From assembly GCA_031553685.1 (NCBI GenBank), contig JAVBLE010000036.1, positions 1 through 64,000 of the forward strand: 64,000 bases of DNA, written 5' to 3'. The translations under genes and the position numbers were made by a program. Below are positions 49,920 to 58,184 of the stretch, piece after piece. Numbering within the stretch: the stretch's first letter is position 1; the number at the start of each line of letters is the position of its first letter. The notes under the pieces are model-generated. The model was not told where the DNA came from. It ran no database searches and saw nothing but the letters and a program-made list of their open reading frames with translations. Source of the stretch: JAFGVL01 sp031553685 (GTDB lineage: Bacteria; Bacteroidota; Bacteroidia; Bacteroidales; Paludibacteraceae).

Positions 49920-50524
49920 TTCCCTAATTTTTTAAAACATAATTCTTTTAATTTTTCCATACATTGAAACAACCTCACGCGTGAAGCTCCTTCACTGCCA
50001 ATTTTATCAATCCGTCGTATAATCTCTTTATGCTCTAAATTGTCAATATATTTATAAGTTATGATGGACTGGCATATTTCACCCATTTCGCTGAGGCAAT
50101 CATCAATTATTTCATGCAATTTTTCCAGTACAATCTTTTCTTCTATTTCTTCAAAAGGATTTACTCCTATAACAGGATCTTCATAAATTTCTTTTTCAGT
50201 TTTTACAATATCAATCAAAATATCTTCTTTATACACCCTAAATGTTTCATACAAAGTATTTATAATCACTCCGCTAATAGAAGGCAACTGTTCAATATCT
50301 TTAATTTTGCCGTTTTTTACCTTTTCACATAAATGGACAAAAGCCCACGCCAGCATGCAATCCTTATATTTATCCAACAGGAATTTGTGTTTGAAGGCTT
50401 TTTGCCATAAACCTTCTTTTTGTACGACCCGAAAAAACAAATCGCGGGCAGCAATTGTCTTTTCGTCAATAATAAGTGTTAGTAATTCTTTATGAGGCAT
50501 ATCATTATAATTAATGGAATGCAA
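49916..50524 (-). CDS. Divergent ECF-like RNA polymerase sigma factor
   Basis: A 202-residue protein with the layout of a sigma-70-type ECF factor. N-terminal helices (ARDLFFRVVQKEGLWQKAFK, LDKYKDCMLAWAFVHLCEKV) fit region 2; the C-terminal half (LEKLHEIIDDCLSEMGEICQ, YIDNLEHKEIIRRIDKIG, ASRVRLFQCMEKL) fits region 4 with its HTH. It differs from common Bacteroidota ECF factors. It is the first gene of the sigma / anti-sigma / CHAT operon and is coupled to the next gene by an ATGA-type overlap. The start could also be the ATG at 50500. Confidence 0.78.
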   Translation of the reverse strand: MHSINYNDMPHKELLTLIIDEKTIAARDLFFRVVQKEGLWQKAFKHKFLLDKYKDCMLAWAFVHLCEKVKNGKIKDIEQLPSISGVIINTLYETFRVYKEDILIDIVKTEKEIYEDPVIGVNPFEEIEEKIVLEKLHEIIDDCLSEMGEICQSIITYKYIDNLEHKEIIRRIDKIGSEGASRVRLFQCMEKLKELCFKKLGK

Positions 50525-50602
50525 TAGTACATATTATTGTTAATAAAACAAAACGAAACGAATGAAATTTTGACATGTTGTATTATTTTTGCCCTTTATT
50601 TT

Positions 50603-50610
50603 TATCTTTG
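50603..50610 (+). promoter_or_regulatory. -7 box for tatAC
   Basis: TATCTTTG fits TAnnTTTG, 30 bases before the tatA ATG. Confidence 0.6.
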
Positions 50611-50639
50611 CCATTCTTTAAAATCTATATTATTTTAAA

Positions 50640-50861
50640 ATGAACACATTATTATTTATGAATCTCGGAGGCATGGAAATTTTCCTGATAGCCCTTGTTG
50701 TACTATTATTATTTGGCGGCAAAAAAATTCCCGAACTAATGAAAGGATTAGGCAAAGGAGTAAAGAGCTTTAAAGACGCCATGAGCGGCGTAGAAGACGA
50801 AACAGAAAAGAAAGACAAAGAAAACGCCAACAACAAAGACAACGAAAAAGAAAAAGAATGA
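50640..50861 (+). CDS. tatA: Sec-independent translocase subunit TatA/TatE
   Basis: A 73-residue protein: membrane helix MEIFLIALVVLLLFGGKKIP with the FGGKKIPEL hinge, then the amphipathic helix MKGLGKGVKSFKDAMSG and a very charged tail (Lys/Asp/Asn/Glu). Forms the pore of the twin-arginine export system. An alternative start is the ATG at 50658. It overlaps tatC by 4 bases. Confidence 0.93.
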   Translation: MNTLLFMNLGGMEIFLIALVVLLLFGGKKIPELMKGLGKGVKSFKDAMSGVEDETEKKDKENANNKDNEKEKE

Positions 50862-51655
50862 GCCAAGAGCTTGAACTTTCCTTTTGGGATCATTTGGACG
50901 AATTGCGCAAAATCCTGTTTCGGATAGCCGCTGCGGTTATCGGCGTAACGGTAGTAGCCTTTTTGTGCAAAGACTGGCTGTTTAGCATTGTGCTGGCGCC
51001 GCAGCACGACGATTTTATATTTTACCGGCTCATAAACCAGTTGGCAAAAATCACATCCATTTCAGCCATGCAGTTAGAAGCCTTCCGGGTCGATCTGATA
51101 AACACACAATTAGCCTCGCAATTCCTTACACACATGAGCATGTCCTTCTACATGGGCGTTCTGCTCACATTCCCGTATATCTTATACCAGCTTTTCAGGT
51201 TCGTTTCGCCGGCATTGCACAGCCACGAGCGCCGGTACGCAGGCCGAATGATCGCATTCTCATCCCTGCTGTTCTATTTAGGCGTATTGCTCGATTATTT
51301 CGTCATATTTCCACTCTCGTTCCGCTTTCTGGCAACCTATCAGGTAAGTTCCGAAGTACAAAATATGATTTCGCTATCCTCGTACATCGACACCCTGCTG
51401 CTACTTTCCCTGTTGATGGGCATCGTTTTCGAGCTCCCGATCCTGTCATGGCTTTTTGCCAAACTCGGTTTCCTGACACACAAATTCATGCGCCATTATC
51501 GCCGGCATGCAGCAGTAATTATTTTAGTTATAGCCGCCATCATTACCCCTACGGCAGATGCCTTTACCCTGTTATTAGTCTTTTTTCCCATTTATATATT
51601 GTACGAGATGAGCATTCTAATTGTAAAAAGAACAAACCAAGAAACAGAAAAATAA
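50858..51655 (+). CDS. tatC: Sec-independent translocase subunit TatC
   Basis: A 265-residue inner-membrane protein with six helices that recognises twin-arginine signal peptides. Family marks: LSFWDHLDELRKILFRI at the start, FLTHMSMSFYMGVLLTFPYI, FRFVSPALHSHERRYA, GIVFELPILSWLFAKLG. It is coupled to tatA. A Tat-signal oxidoreductase follows at 51993, a likely substrate. Confidence 0.95.
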   Translation: MSQELELSFWDHLDELRKILFRIAAAVIGVTVVAFLCKDWLFSIVLAPQHDDFIFYRLINQLAKITSISAMQLEAFRVDLINTQLASQFLTHMSMSFYMGVLLTFPYILYQLFRFVSPALHSHERRYAGRMIAFSSLLFYLGVLLDYFVIFPLSFRFLATYQVSSEVQNMISLSSYIDTLLLLSLLMGIVFELPILSWLFAKLGFLTHKFMRHYRRHAAVIILVIAAIITPTADAFTLLLVFFPIYILYEMSILIVKRTNQETEK

Positions 51656-51657
51656 AA

Positions 51658-51942
51658 TAATTTGGGCGTGCCCCCTCAATTTCCTTTTGGGTTGTACAGA
51701 CGCGATTAATCGCGTCTGTACGAGGATCGGGATCGGGCTATCCGCAGCGAACGAGATGGGGATGTGGTAGAGCCGTGGCGCGCCGCGGCTCTACGAACCG
51801 GACAGGGATGCGAGCGAGGAGTATAGCGGACAGCCCAACCCCGCCGAACATGGTACAGACGCGGCGTGGTTGCTGAGCCTGTTGAAGTGCGCCGCGTCTG
51901 TACAACCGAGAAAGGGGACGCGGCGGGGACGCGCCCAATTGA
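51658..51942. repeat. Nested palindromic repeat cluster, family 3 with inserted GTA-AGAC palindromes
   Basis: Outer arms AATTTGGGCGTGCCCC (51658 on) and GGGGACGCGCCCAATT (to about 51942) are inverted, with CGGGCTATCCGC and, inverted, GCGGACAGCCC inside, as in the family 3 repeat at 19752. Into this are set 28-base palindromes: 51694-51721 (GTACAGACGCGATT and complement, perfect), 51767-51794 (GTAGAGCCGTGGCG and near-complement), and an interrupted one at 51853-51903 whose loop holds GGTTGCTGAGCCTGTTGAAG. Very GC-rich; non-coding. It separates tatC from the oxidoreductase. Confidence 0.8.
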
Positions 51943-51992
51943 ATTTTTATTATTTTAGTCATGTACAGAACCTATAACTTTAAAATATCACT

Positions 51993-53363
51993 ATGAACAG
52001 AAGAGACTTTTTAAAAACAAGCGGCACCATCGTAGGCAGTATGATGGCAGCCTCAGCACTTGGTAAAACACTCGAAAGCGCAGCCAAGCAAACCGGCGTG
52101 AACAAAAAAATCCGTTACGCCATGGTTGGATGCGGGCATCGCGGCACAGGCATGTGGGGCAAACAACTCGTAGAAGAAGGCTACAAACAATACATGGATT
52201 TTGTAGCCTTATGCGACACCAATCCCGGACGCATGGAATACGCCAAACGCGCAATGAACATCCCCGAATGCCCCACTTACAGCGCGGCAGATTTTGACAA
52301 AATGATCAAAGAAACCAAACCCGATGTAGTAATGGTAACCACACCCGATGCCACGCACAGCGATTACATTATCAAAGCATTAGAAGCCGGCGTCGATGTG
52401 ATTACCGAAAAGCCCATGACAACTGACGAAAAAAAATGTCAGGCAATACTCGATGCACAAGCCCGCACAGGTAAAAAAGTAACCGTTACATTCAACTACC
52501 GTTATTCGCCACACCGCGCCAAGATTTACGAACTCCTTCGTGCCGGCGAGATTGGCGAAATCACTTCAGTCGATTTCCACTGGTATCTCGATACCAAACA
52601 CGGTTCGGATTATTTCCGCCGTTGGCATGCTTACCGCAAAAACAGCGGAAGCCTTTTGGTACACAAGTCGTCGCACCATTTCGATTTGCTCAACTGGTGG
52701 GTGGGGTCAGAACCCGAAGAAGTATTCTCCTTCGGTAATTTAGAATTTTATGGAAAAAACGGAAAGTTCAGGGGGAAAAACTGTCGTTTGTGCGAACATA
52801 AGGGCGAATGCGATTTTTACTTCGATATGACCAAAGAAAAACGCATGATGGAAATGTTTGCTGCAAACGAAAATTACGACGGCTATTTCCGTGATGGATG
52901 CGTGTATCGCCAAGACATTGATATCTTTGACAAGATGGCAGTACAAATCCGATATATGAACAAAGTACAGGTAAGCTATTCGCTCACCACCTATTCGCCA
53001 TACGAAGGCTACCGCATTGCGTTTAACGGCACGAAAGGCCGCCTCGAAGCATGGATCAAAGAGCGTCAGCCATGGGAAGAGATGAACGAAGACGATATAA
53101 TCTGGGTAACCAAAAACTTTGGCAAGCGTAAAGTATACCGCATACTTGCAGCCGAAGGCGGACACGGTGGCGCCGATCCGCTTTTGCATGCCTATCTGTT
53201 CAAAGGCGACAACCAAGCCGACCCACTCAAGCAAAATGCCGGTGTACGCGATGGAGCTATGGCAATTCTTGTCGGTATAGCTGCCCGAAACAGTATAGAT
53301 ACAGGAAATCCGGTTAAGATAGAATCACTAACTACACTCAAACCGAAAATAAGCACTTTGTAA
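51993..53363 (+). CDS. Gfo/Idh/MocA-family oxidoreductase with Tat signal
   Basis: A 456-residue NAD(P)-dependent oxidoreductase. Tat signal at the N-terminus: NRRDFLKTSGTIVGSMMAAS. Rossmann part KKIRYAMVGCGHRGTGMWGK; the family EKPMTTDEKKC with its catalytic Lys; HKSSHHFDLLNWWVG in the second domain. A cluster of Cys (CRLCEHKGECDF) is seen near residues 264-275. Such exported members in Bacteroidota act on sugars or glycans (e.g. glycoside-processing oxidoreductases). Substrate unknown. It directly follows tatAC, with a long repeat in between. Confidence 0.9.
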   Translation: MNRRDFLKTSGTIVGSMMAASALGKTLESAAKQTGVNKKIRYAMVGCGHRGTGMWGKQLVEEGYKQYMDFVALCDTNPGRMEYAKRAMNIPECPTYSAADFDKMIKETKPDVVMVTTPDATHSDYIIKALEAGVDVITEKPMTTDEKKCQAILDAQARTGKKVTVTFNYRYSPHRAKIYELLRAGEIGEITSVDFHWYLDTKHGSDYFRRWHAYRKNSGSLLVHKSSHHFDLLNWWVGSEPEEVFSFGNLEFYGKNGKFRGKNCRLCEHKGECDFYFDMTKEKRMMEMFAANENYDGYFRDGCVYRQDIDIFDKMAVQIRYMNKVQVSYSLTTYSPYEGYRIAFNGTKGRLEAWIKERQPWEEMNEDDIIWVTKNFGKRKVYRILAAEGGHGGADPLLHAYLFKGDNQADPLKQNAGVRDGAMAILVGIAARNSIDTGNPVKIESLTTLKPKISTL

Positions 53364-53375
53364 GTTTTATTCAAC

Positions 53376-53421
53376 CAAAAAATCCCGGCTAATCTGTTTC
53401 TTGATAGTCGGGATTTTTTAT
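53376..53421. terminator. Terminator between oxidoreductase and lptF/G gene
   Basis: AAAAAATCCCGGCTA pairs with TAGTCGGGATTTTTT; convergent genes. Confidence 0.75.
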
Positions 53422-53438
53422 TTATCATTTTATAAAAA

Positions 53439-54521
53439 CTATTTTGGAGCTTTGAAATAAAAGAAAATAGCGATTACCGTAAATATAATATTGGGAAGCC
53501 AAACAGCCATGACAGGCGACATAGTGCCATTGATTGAAAATGAAGTGGTAAATGTAGAAAACAACACATAAAGTGCACTGAGCAAAAGACCAAGACCAAT
53601 ATTAACCCCCGTACCGCCACGCACTTTTTTGGATGACAGCGAAACTCCCATCAAAGTAAGGATAAATGCTGCAAAAGGCATTGAGAACCTTTTGTAATAC
53701 TCATTCTCAAAGGCTTTGATATTGCCGCCTACCCCCCTTTCTTTTTGCCGTTTCAGGTACGAACTTAGTTCGGTATTATTCATCTGAGGACTTTCGCGGG
53801 CTGAAACAAAAAAATCTTGCGGCTGTACATTGATTACTGTATCTATTTGGGCTCCGGAGATGAGTTTTTCATGTATTCCACTAAATTGGCGGATTATATA
53901 ATCGGAAGCTTTCCACTTATTATGGATGCTATCCCACGCAATACGCTGTGCGGTAAGACGGGAAACTAACTTTTTGCCCTCAAATTTTTCCATCGAAAAC
54001 CCTGAACCCATATTTCCGTTCGCTTGGAAAAAGTCAATATACAATATCACACCCTTTTCCACTTCCATCTGCACTTTGTTGACATTGTCAATCTTGTACG
54101 AACGAAGATATTGATCTTCAAAAATTAAGCGTCTTTTATTTGAATTTGGTATCGTATATCCGCCCAAAAAGAAAATAGCCAAAGCAATAACAAGCGCCGA
54201 CAGTAAATAGGGGCGAAGCAACCGGTTATAGCTCACACCACTTGCCTGCATGGCAATAATTTCACTGTTTCCGGCTAATTTGGATGTAAAGAAGATTACC
54301 GCTATAAATACAAATAGCGGACTTAGCATATTGAAAAAGAAAGGAATGAAGTTAAGATAATAATCGAAAATAATAGATTCCAAAGGCACATGCTTATCAT
54401 AGAACCTGTCCATCTTGTCAGTCAGGTCGATGATAATTACAATGCACAAAACCAAAACAATAGATAGTAAAAATGTACCCAAAAACTTACGGATAATATA
54501 CCAATCAATCCTTTTTAACAT
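53439..54521 (-). CDS. LptF/LptG-family lipopolysaccharide export permease (YjgP/YjgQ)
   Basis: A 360-residue inner-membrane protein with helices at the N-terminus (WYIIRKFLGTFLLSIVLVLC), two more around 60-85 and 105-125, a periplasmic beta-jellyroll region (about 135-260), and three C-terminal helices. LptF/G with LptB moves LPS from the inner membrane. Marks: MLSPLFVFIAVIFFTSKLAGNSE-type region and EIIAMQASGVSYNRLLRPY. ATG at 54521 (MLKRID) is chosen; the 27 codons upstream come from a repeat. It is the last gene of the mtaB-tgt operon. Confidence 0.9.
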   Translation of the reverse strand: MLKRIDWYIIRKFLGTFLLSIVLVLCIVIIIDLTDKMDRFYDKHVPLESIIFDYYLNFIPFFFNMLSPLFVFIAVIFFTSKLAGNSEIIAMQASGVSYNRLLRPYLLSALVIALAIFFLGGYTIPNSNKRRLIFEDQYLRSYKIDNVNKVQMEVEKGVILYIDFFQANGNMGSGFSMEKFEGKKLVSRLTAQRIAWDSIHNKWKASDYIIRQFSGIHEKLISGAQIDTVINVQPQDFFVSARESPQMNNTELSSYLKRQKERGVGGNIKAFENEYYKRFSMPFAAFILTLMGVSLSSKKVRGGTGVNIGLGLLLSALYVLFSTFTTSFSINGTMSPVMAVWLPNIIFTVIAIFFYFKAPK

Positions 54522-54543
54522 AATCTTATTTAAATGATTTTTT

Positions 54544-54675
54544 GGCATTGCTAATTTAGTATAGATTTTCTCGTTTTCGTCATGCTGAACTTGTTTCAGC
54601 ATCTCTCTATCAATGGGGATTGCGGATCAAGTCCGCAATGACAACAACTATAAAACTATATTAATTTAACAATCC
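54544..54675. repeat. Palindromic intergenic element, family 2, copy B
   Basis: Reverse-orientation copy of the element at 6062-6194. Ends GCATTGCTAATTTAGTATAG and ACTATATTAATTTAACAATC; inside GTCATGCTGAACTTGTTTCA and GCGGATCAAGTCCGCAATGA. It lies between tgt and the lptF/G gene within one operon. Confidence 0.75.
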
Positions 54676-54682
54676 CAATTTT

Positions 54683-55813
54683 TTATATTCTTTTTCCTAA
54701 TTGTTCGATAACGCTTTGCTTCCACGAGCTGAAATCACCTGCAATAATATGTTGGCGGGCTTGTGTAACCAGATCTAAGTAAAAAGCCAAATTGTGAATA
54801 GAGGCAATTTGTAACGCCAAAAATTCGTCTGTAACGCACAAGTGGCGCAAATAAGCCTTTGTGTAAGCCGTATCAACAATAGAAGTGCCGGCTTCGTCGA
54901 TAGGAGAAAAGTCGTTTTTCCATTTCTCATTACGCATATTCAGCGTTCCGTTCCAGGTAAAAAGCATCCCGTTGCGCCCATTGCGTGTAGGCATCACGCA
55001 GTCAAACATATCCACACCCCGCTCGATAGCTTCCAGTATATTTTGCGGTGTACCCACACCCATCAAATAACGGGGTTTGTCTTTCGGTAAAATCTCGTTT
55101 ACCACCTCAATCATCTCATACATTTTTTCTGCAGGCTCGCCTACAGCCAAACCTCCAATGGCATTTCCTTCGGCATTCTGAGAAGAAATGAACTCAGCCG
55201 ATTGCCGTCGCAAATCAGGATAAGTACATCCTTGCACAATCGGGAAAAATGTTTGCGAATAACCATATTTAGGTTCGGTTTCGCGAAAACGGGCAATTCC
55301 CCGCTCCAACCAGCGGTGCGTCAGTTCCATCGACTGCTTGGCATATTGATAATCGGCGGTGCCGGGCGTACACTCATCAAAAGCCATCATAATATCCGCC
55401 CCGATAGAACGCTGAATATCAACTACATTTTCGGGTGTAAACAAATGTTTCGACCCATCCACATGCGAACGAAAATGCGCCCCTTCTTCTTTCAGCTTTC
55501 GTTGGCCCGAGAGAGAAAAAACCTGAAAACCACCACTATCGGTTAGAATAGGTCGTCCCCAACCATTAAATTTGTGCAATCCGCCGGCTTCTTCAATAAT
55601 CTGAATTCCGGGACGAAGATACAAATGATATGTGTTTCCCAAGATAATTTGAGCCTTAATATCATCGCGCAATTCATGTTGATGCACCGCCTTGACGCTA
55701 CCAAGCGTACCCACAGGCATAAAAATGGGTGTGAGTATTTCTCCATGATCGGTAGTTATCTGTCCGGCACGGGCATTCGATTTTGGGTCGGTATGTTGTA
55801 ACTGAAACTGCAT
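54683..55813 (-). CDS. tgt: Queuine tRNA-ribosyltransferase
   Basis: Replaces the wobble guanine in GUN-anticodon tRNAs with the queuosine precursor; 376 residues. Marks: GAGQ-like ARAGQITTDHGEILTPIFM, TDSGGFQVFSL (catalytic Asp), MAFDECTP, GGLAVGEPAEKMYEM, GVDMFDCVMPTRNGRNG. The zinc-binding C-x-C-x2-C motif of standard bacterial Tgt is not seen: after NDFSPIDEAG comes TSIVDTAYTKAYLRHL with no cysteines, though the HNL histidine remains. The start is the ATG at 55813 (MQFQLQHTD), not the TTG at 55828. Confidence 0.94.
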   Translation of the reverse strand: MQFQLQHTDPKSNARAGQITTDHGEILTPIFMPVGTLGSVKAVHQHELRDDIKAQIILGNTYHLYLRPGIQIIEEAGGLHKFNGWGRPILTDSGGFQVFSLSGQRKLKEEGAHFRSHVDGSKHLFTPENVVDIQRSIGADIMMAFDECTPGTADYQYAKQSMELTHRWLERGIARFRETEPKYGYSQTFFPIVQGCTYPDLRRQSAEFISSQNAEGNAIGGLAVGEPAEKMYEMIEVVNEILPKDKPRYLMGVGTPQNILEAIERGVDMFDCVMPTRNGRNGMLFTWNGTLNMRNEKWKNDFSPIDEAGTSIVDTAYTKAYLRHLCVTDEFLALQIASIHNLAFYLDLVTQARQHIIAGDFSSWKQSVIEQLGKRI

Positions 55814-55824
55814 CTTTCCAATAA

Positions 55825-56514
55825 TCAATCTAAAGTTTCGTTGTTTTTCATGGTTGCTTGAAGTGTGCCAATATCCTCGCCATTAGCTATTTTAATAATC
55901 TTGGGCTGGAGCACCCAGACGCCGACAAAATGAAACCAAAAACAGAAAAATTCACCCACAAAATCACTAAATTTCACTTCTCGTTGGTAAATAATTGTTT
56001 TATATGTTTTTGCCGCAAAATAATACAGGTAGAAACTGCAAAATATGGCAAAAAGAAATGATAGCACAATAAACGGAATAATAGCCAAATGAAACCAATT
56101 ATTCACAAAGCAATATATACCAAATCCGATTAAAAAAGGGAAATATACTAAATTGTAAAAGAAGAAGAATTTAAAAGCTCGTGTGTTTATGGAAGCATAT
56201 TCTTGCGCTTTTTTGTTTAATCCGGTTGAAACTGCCCAAACCCAGCCATAATAAACCAGTGCGGATAGGATTTCTACCACCAAATACAAGATTACAAAAG
56301 GAAGCGTAGCGTCGAGTATCGACAAAAATACAAATTTCATAATACCCCATGTGTCGGAAGGATTATCTATTTGTTCGGAAATTTGATGGATGAATTCGGG
56401 ATTTTCAGCATATTTGGAAATAACACTTTGCATTACTTGCTGGCAAACAAATGCGAGGGCAAATGTCAAAACAAACAATAACCAAGGTTTTACCTTCAAG
56501 AAAATATTTATCAT
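55825..56514 (-). CDS. Multi-pass membrane protein of unknown function
   Basis: A 229-residue protein with about five membrane segments: WLLFVLTFALAFVCQQVM, LPFVILYLVVEILSALVYYG, FKFFFFYNLVYFPFLIGFG, LAIIPFIVLSFLFAIFCSFY and a late FFCFWFHFVGVWVL. No recognised motif. It stands 4 bases after mtaB and 11 bases before tgt, clearly within the same operon, so it may be needed at similar growth states; no link to RNA modification is shown. Confidence 0.7.
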   Translation of the reverse strand: MINIFLKVKPWLLFVLTFALAFVCQQVMQSVISKYAENPEFIHQISEQIDNPSDTWGIMKFVFLSILDATLPFVILYLVVEILSALVYYGWVWAVSTGLNKKAQEYASINTRAFKFFFFYNLVYFPFLIGFGIYCFVNNWFHLAIIPFIVLSFLFAIFCSFYLYYFAAKTYKTIIYQREVKFSDFVGEFFCFWFHFVGVWVLQPKIIKIANGEDIGTLQATMKNNETLD

Positions 56515-56518
56515 AAGT

Positions 56519-57838
56519 CTATATTTTGACAGTTAGAGAAACTGAGTCATTACTGTTTGCAAAACTGTCTAAAACAACAGTTTGCATTTCGTTTATCAAA
56601 TCCTTTTGGTAAGGAGCGGTTACACGCACATAATTCTCGGTAAACCCATGCATCTGATCGCCCCGTTTGGTCGATTCCCAGAGCACTTTTGCTTGTTTGC
56701 CAATTTGCGAAGCATAAAAACCGTGTAATTTCTTATCCGATAATTCATGCAAGATATCGCTTCGCTTCTTTTTGTCTTGCGGGTTTACCTTGTGTGCAAT
56801 CTCTAAAGCCTTTGTACCTTCGCGTTCGGAATATGAAAACACATGCAGTTGCGAAATATCCAAACTGCTAATAAAACGATGTGCATCATCAAAATATTCC
56901 TCAGTTTCGCCGCGTGTTCCCACAATCACATCCACGCCAATAAAAGCATGCGGCATCACTGATTTTATTTTTCCTGTTTTTTCGGCAAATAATTCACGGT
57001 TATATTTGCGTTTCATCAAAGCCAGCACTTCGTTGCTTCCGGATTGCAAAGGTATATGAAAATGTGGAGCAAACCGCTTCGATCTTGCCACAAAATCAAT
57101 TATTTCATCCGTCAAAAGGTTAGGCTCGATGCTTGAAATGCGATAACGCTCGACGCCCTCTACTTTGTCGAGTGCTTTTATCAGGTCAAAAAAAGTTTCA
57201 CCGGTATTTCGTCCGAAGTCGCCTGTATTTACACCTGCCAAAACGATTTCTTTGGCACCTTCGGCAACCGCTTTTTTTGTTTGATCAACCGTTTGCTCAA
57301 TGGTTCCGCTCCGGCTTCGCCCACGAGCAAAAGGAATGGTACAATAAGTACATAAATAATCGCACCCATCTTGCACTTTCAAGAAAAACCGTGTGCGGTC
57401 GTCGCGCGAGCATGATGGATAGAATTCCCGTACCGAAGCGATTTTAGTGTTGTGGATTATTGTTTCTTCTTTCTTTTCTATTTTATTAAAATAGAGCTTA
57501 ATGTCAAATTTTTCTTTTGCCCCCAGCACTAAATCAACGCCTGCGATTTGTGCAATCTCATCAGGTTTCAATTGTGCATAGCAACCTGTTACTATTATAA
57601 AAGCGCTGGGATGTAAACGAATAAGGCGGGCGATGGCTTGACGGCATTTTCGGTCGGCAGTGTCGGTAACAGAACAGGTATTTATTATGCAAATATCAGC
57701 TTGTTCTCCTGGTTTCGCTTTACGAAAACCTGCGGTTGCTAACTCGCGCCCGATAAACGATGTTTCGGCAAAATTGAGTTTGCAGCCTAATGTGTGGAAA
57801 GCAACCTTATAGTCGTGAAATTGTGTTTGATCAATCAT
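56519..57838 (-). CDS. mtaB: tRNA t6A37 methylthiotransferase MtaB
   Basis: Radical-SAM enzyme that adds a methylthio group to t6A37 in tRNA; 439 residues. N-terminal UPF0004 domain with Cys for a second cluster (HTLGCKLNFAE, NTCSVTDTADRKCR, VTGCYAQL), the radical-SAM motif CDYLCTYCTIPFARGRSRS, HIPLQSGSNEVLALMKR, and a TRAM-like C-terminus (VLWESTKRGDQMHGFTENYV). It heads the operon with the membrane gene, tgt and lptF/G. A -7 box ends only 6 bases before the ATG, so the mRNA may be leaderless. Confidence 0.94.
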   Translation of the reverse strand: MIDQTQFHDYKVAFHTLGCKLNFAETSFIGRELATAGFRKAKPGEQADICIINTCSVTDTADRKCRQAIARLIRLHPSAFIIVTGCYAQLKPDEIAQIAGVDLVLGAKEKFDIKLYFNKIEKKEETIIHNTKIASVREFYPSCSRDDRTRFFLKVQDGCDYLCTYCTIPFARGRSRSGTIEQTVDQTKKAVAEGAKEIVLAGVNTGDFGRNTGETFFDLIKALDKVEGVERYRISSIEPNLLTDEIIDFVARSKRFAPHFHIPLQSGSNEVLALMKRKYNRELFAEKTGKIKSVMPHAFIGVDVIVGTRGETEEYFDDAHRFISSLDISQLHVFSYSEREGTKALEIAHKVNPQDKKKRSDILHELSDKKLHGFYASQIGKQAKVLWESTKRGDQMHGFTENYVRVTAPYQKDLINEMQTVVLDSFANSNDSVSLTVKI

Positions 57839-58184
57839 CCTTGCAAAGATACAAACAAGGTTGCGTGAGGCAAAATTTTATCAGGATAAAATAATACGGG
57901 TCCTTTTTTATAAGATGAAAATTTGATGTGTGGCTCTGGCTGTATAATGAAAATTCTTTATATCTTTGTAGATTGATAGGAAAAGACTGCCAATACAAAA
58001 TACTGGCAGCCTCGAAGTAAAGGTTGGTTGGTAGCTTCATACTTTGTTATTATAAACAAAGTGCAAAGCTTTATGTTATGTCCCATATCAATAACTTACT
58101 TAAATAGCTTAAGCAACAATTAACGATGCAAATATAAACACATTTTGGGAGTTTCCAAAATAATTTTCGATATTTTTTCACAAA
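57839..58184. other. Intergenic region between mtaB and the repressor gene
   Basis: No gene is seen. It holds a minus-strand -7 box (TATCTTTG, 57844-57851) for mtaB, a plus-strand TATCTTTG (57957-57964) that could start a leader for the repressor gene, a hairpin CTGCCAATACAAAATACTGG-CAG (57989-58011), a second one ACTTTGTTATTATAAACAAAGT (58042-58063), and the operator-like palindrome at 58142-58161. Confidence 0.5.
58142..58161. promoter_or_regulatory. Operator-like palindrome before the CI-like repressor gene
   Basis: ATTTTGGGA-GT-TTCCAAAAT, an almost perfect 20-base palindrome. A further half-site-like AAAATGGGA overlaps the start codon at 58183-58191. Placement suits autoregulation by the encoded repressor. 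Confidence 0.5.

Noticed and set aside
51738..51962. Pro/Arg-rich frame in the repeat cluster before the oxidoreductase
   Set aside because: The DNA is made of nested palindromes; no start signal or conserved protein features.
54522..54602. N-terminal extension of the LptF/G protein (MLKQVQHDEN...)
   Set aside because: Encoded partly by the family 2 repeat; the membrane helix typical for the family follows the ATG at 54521.
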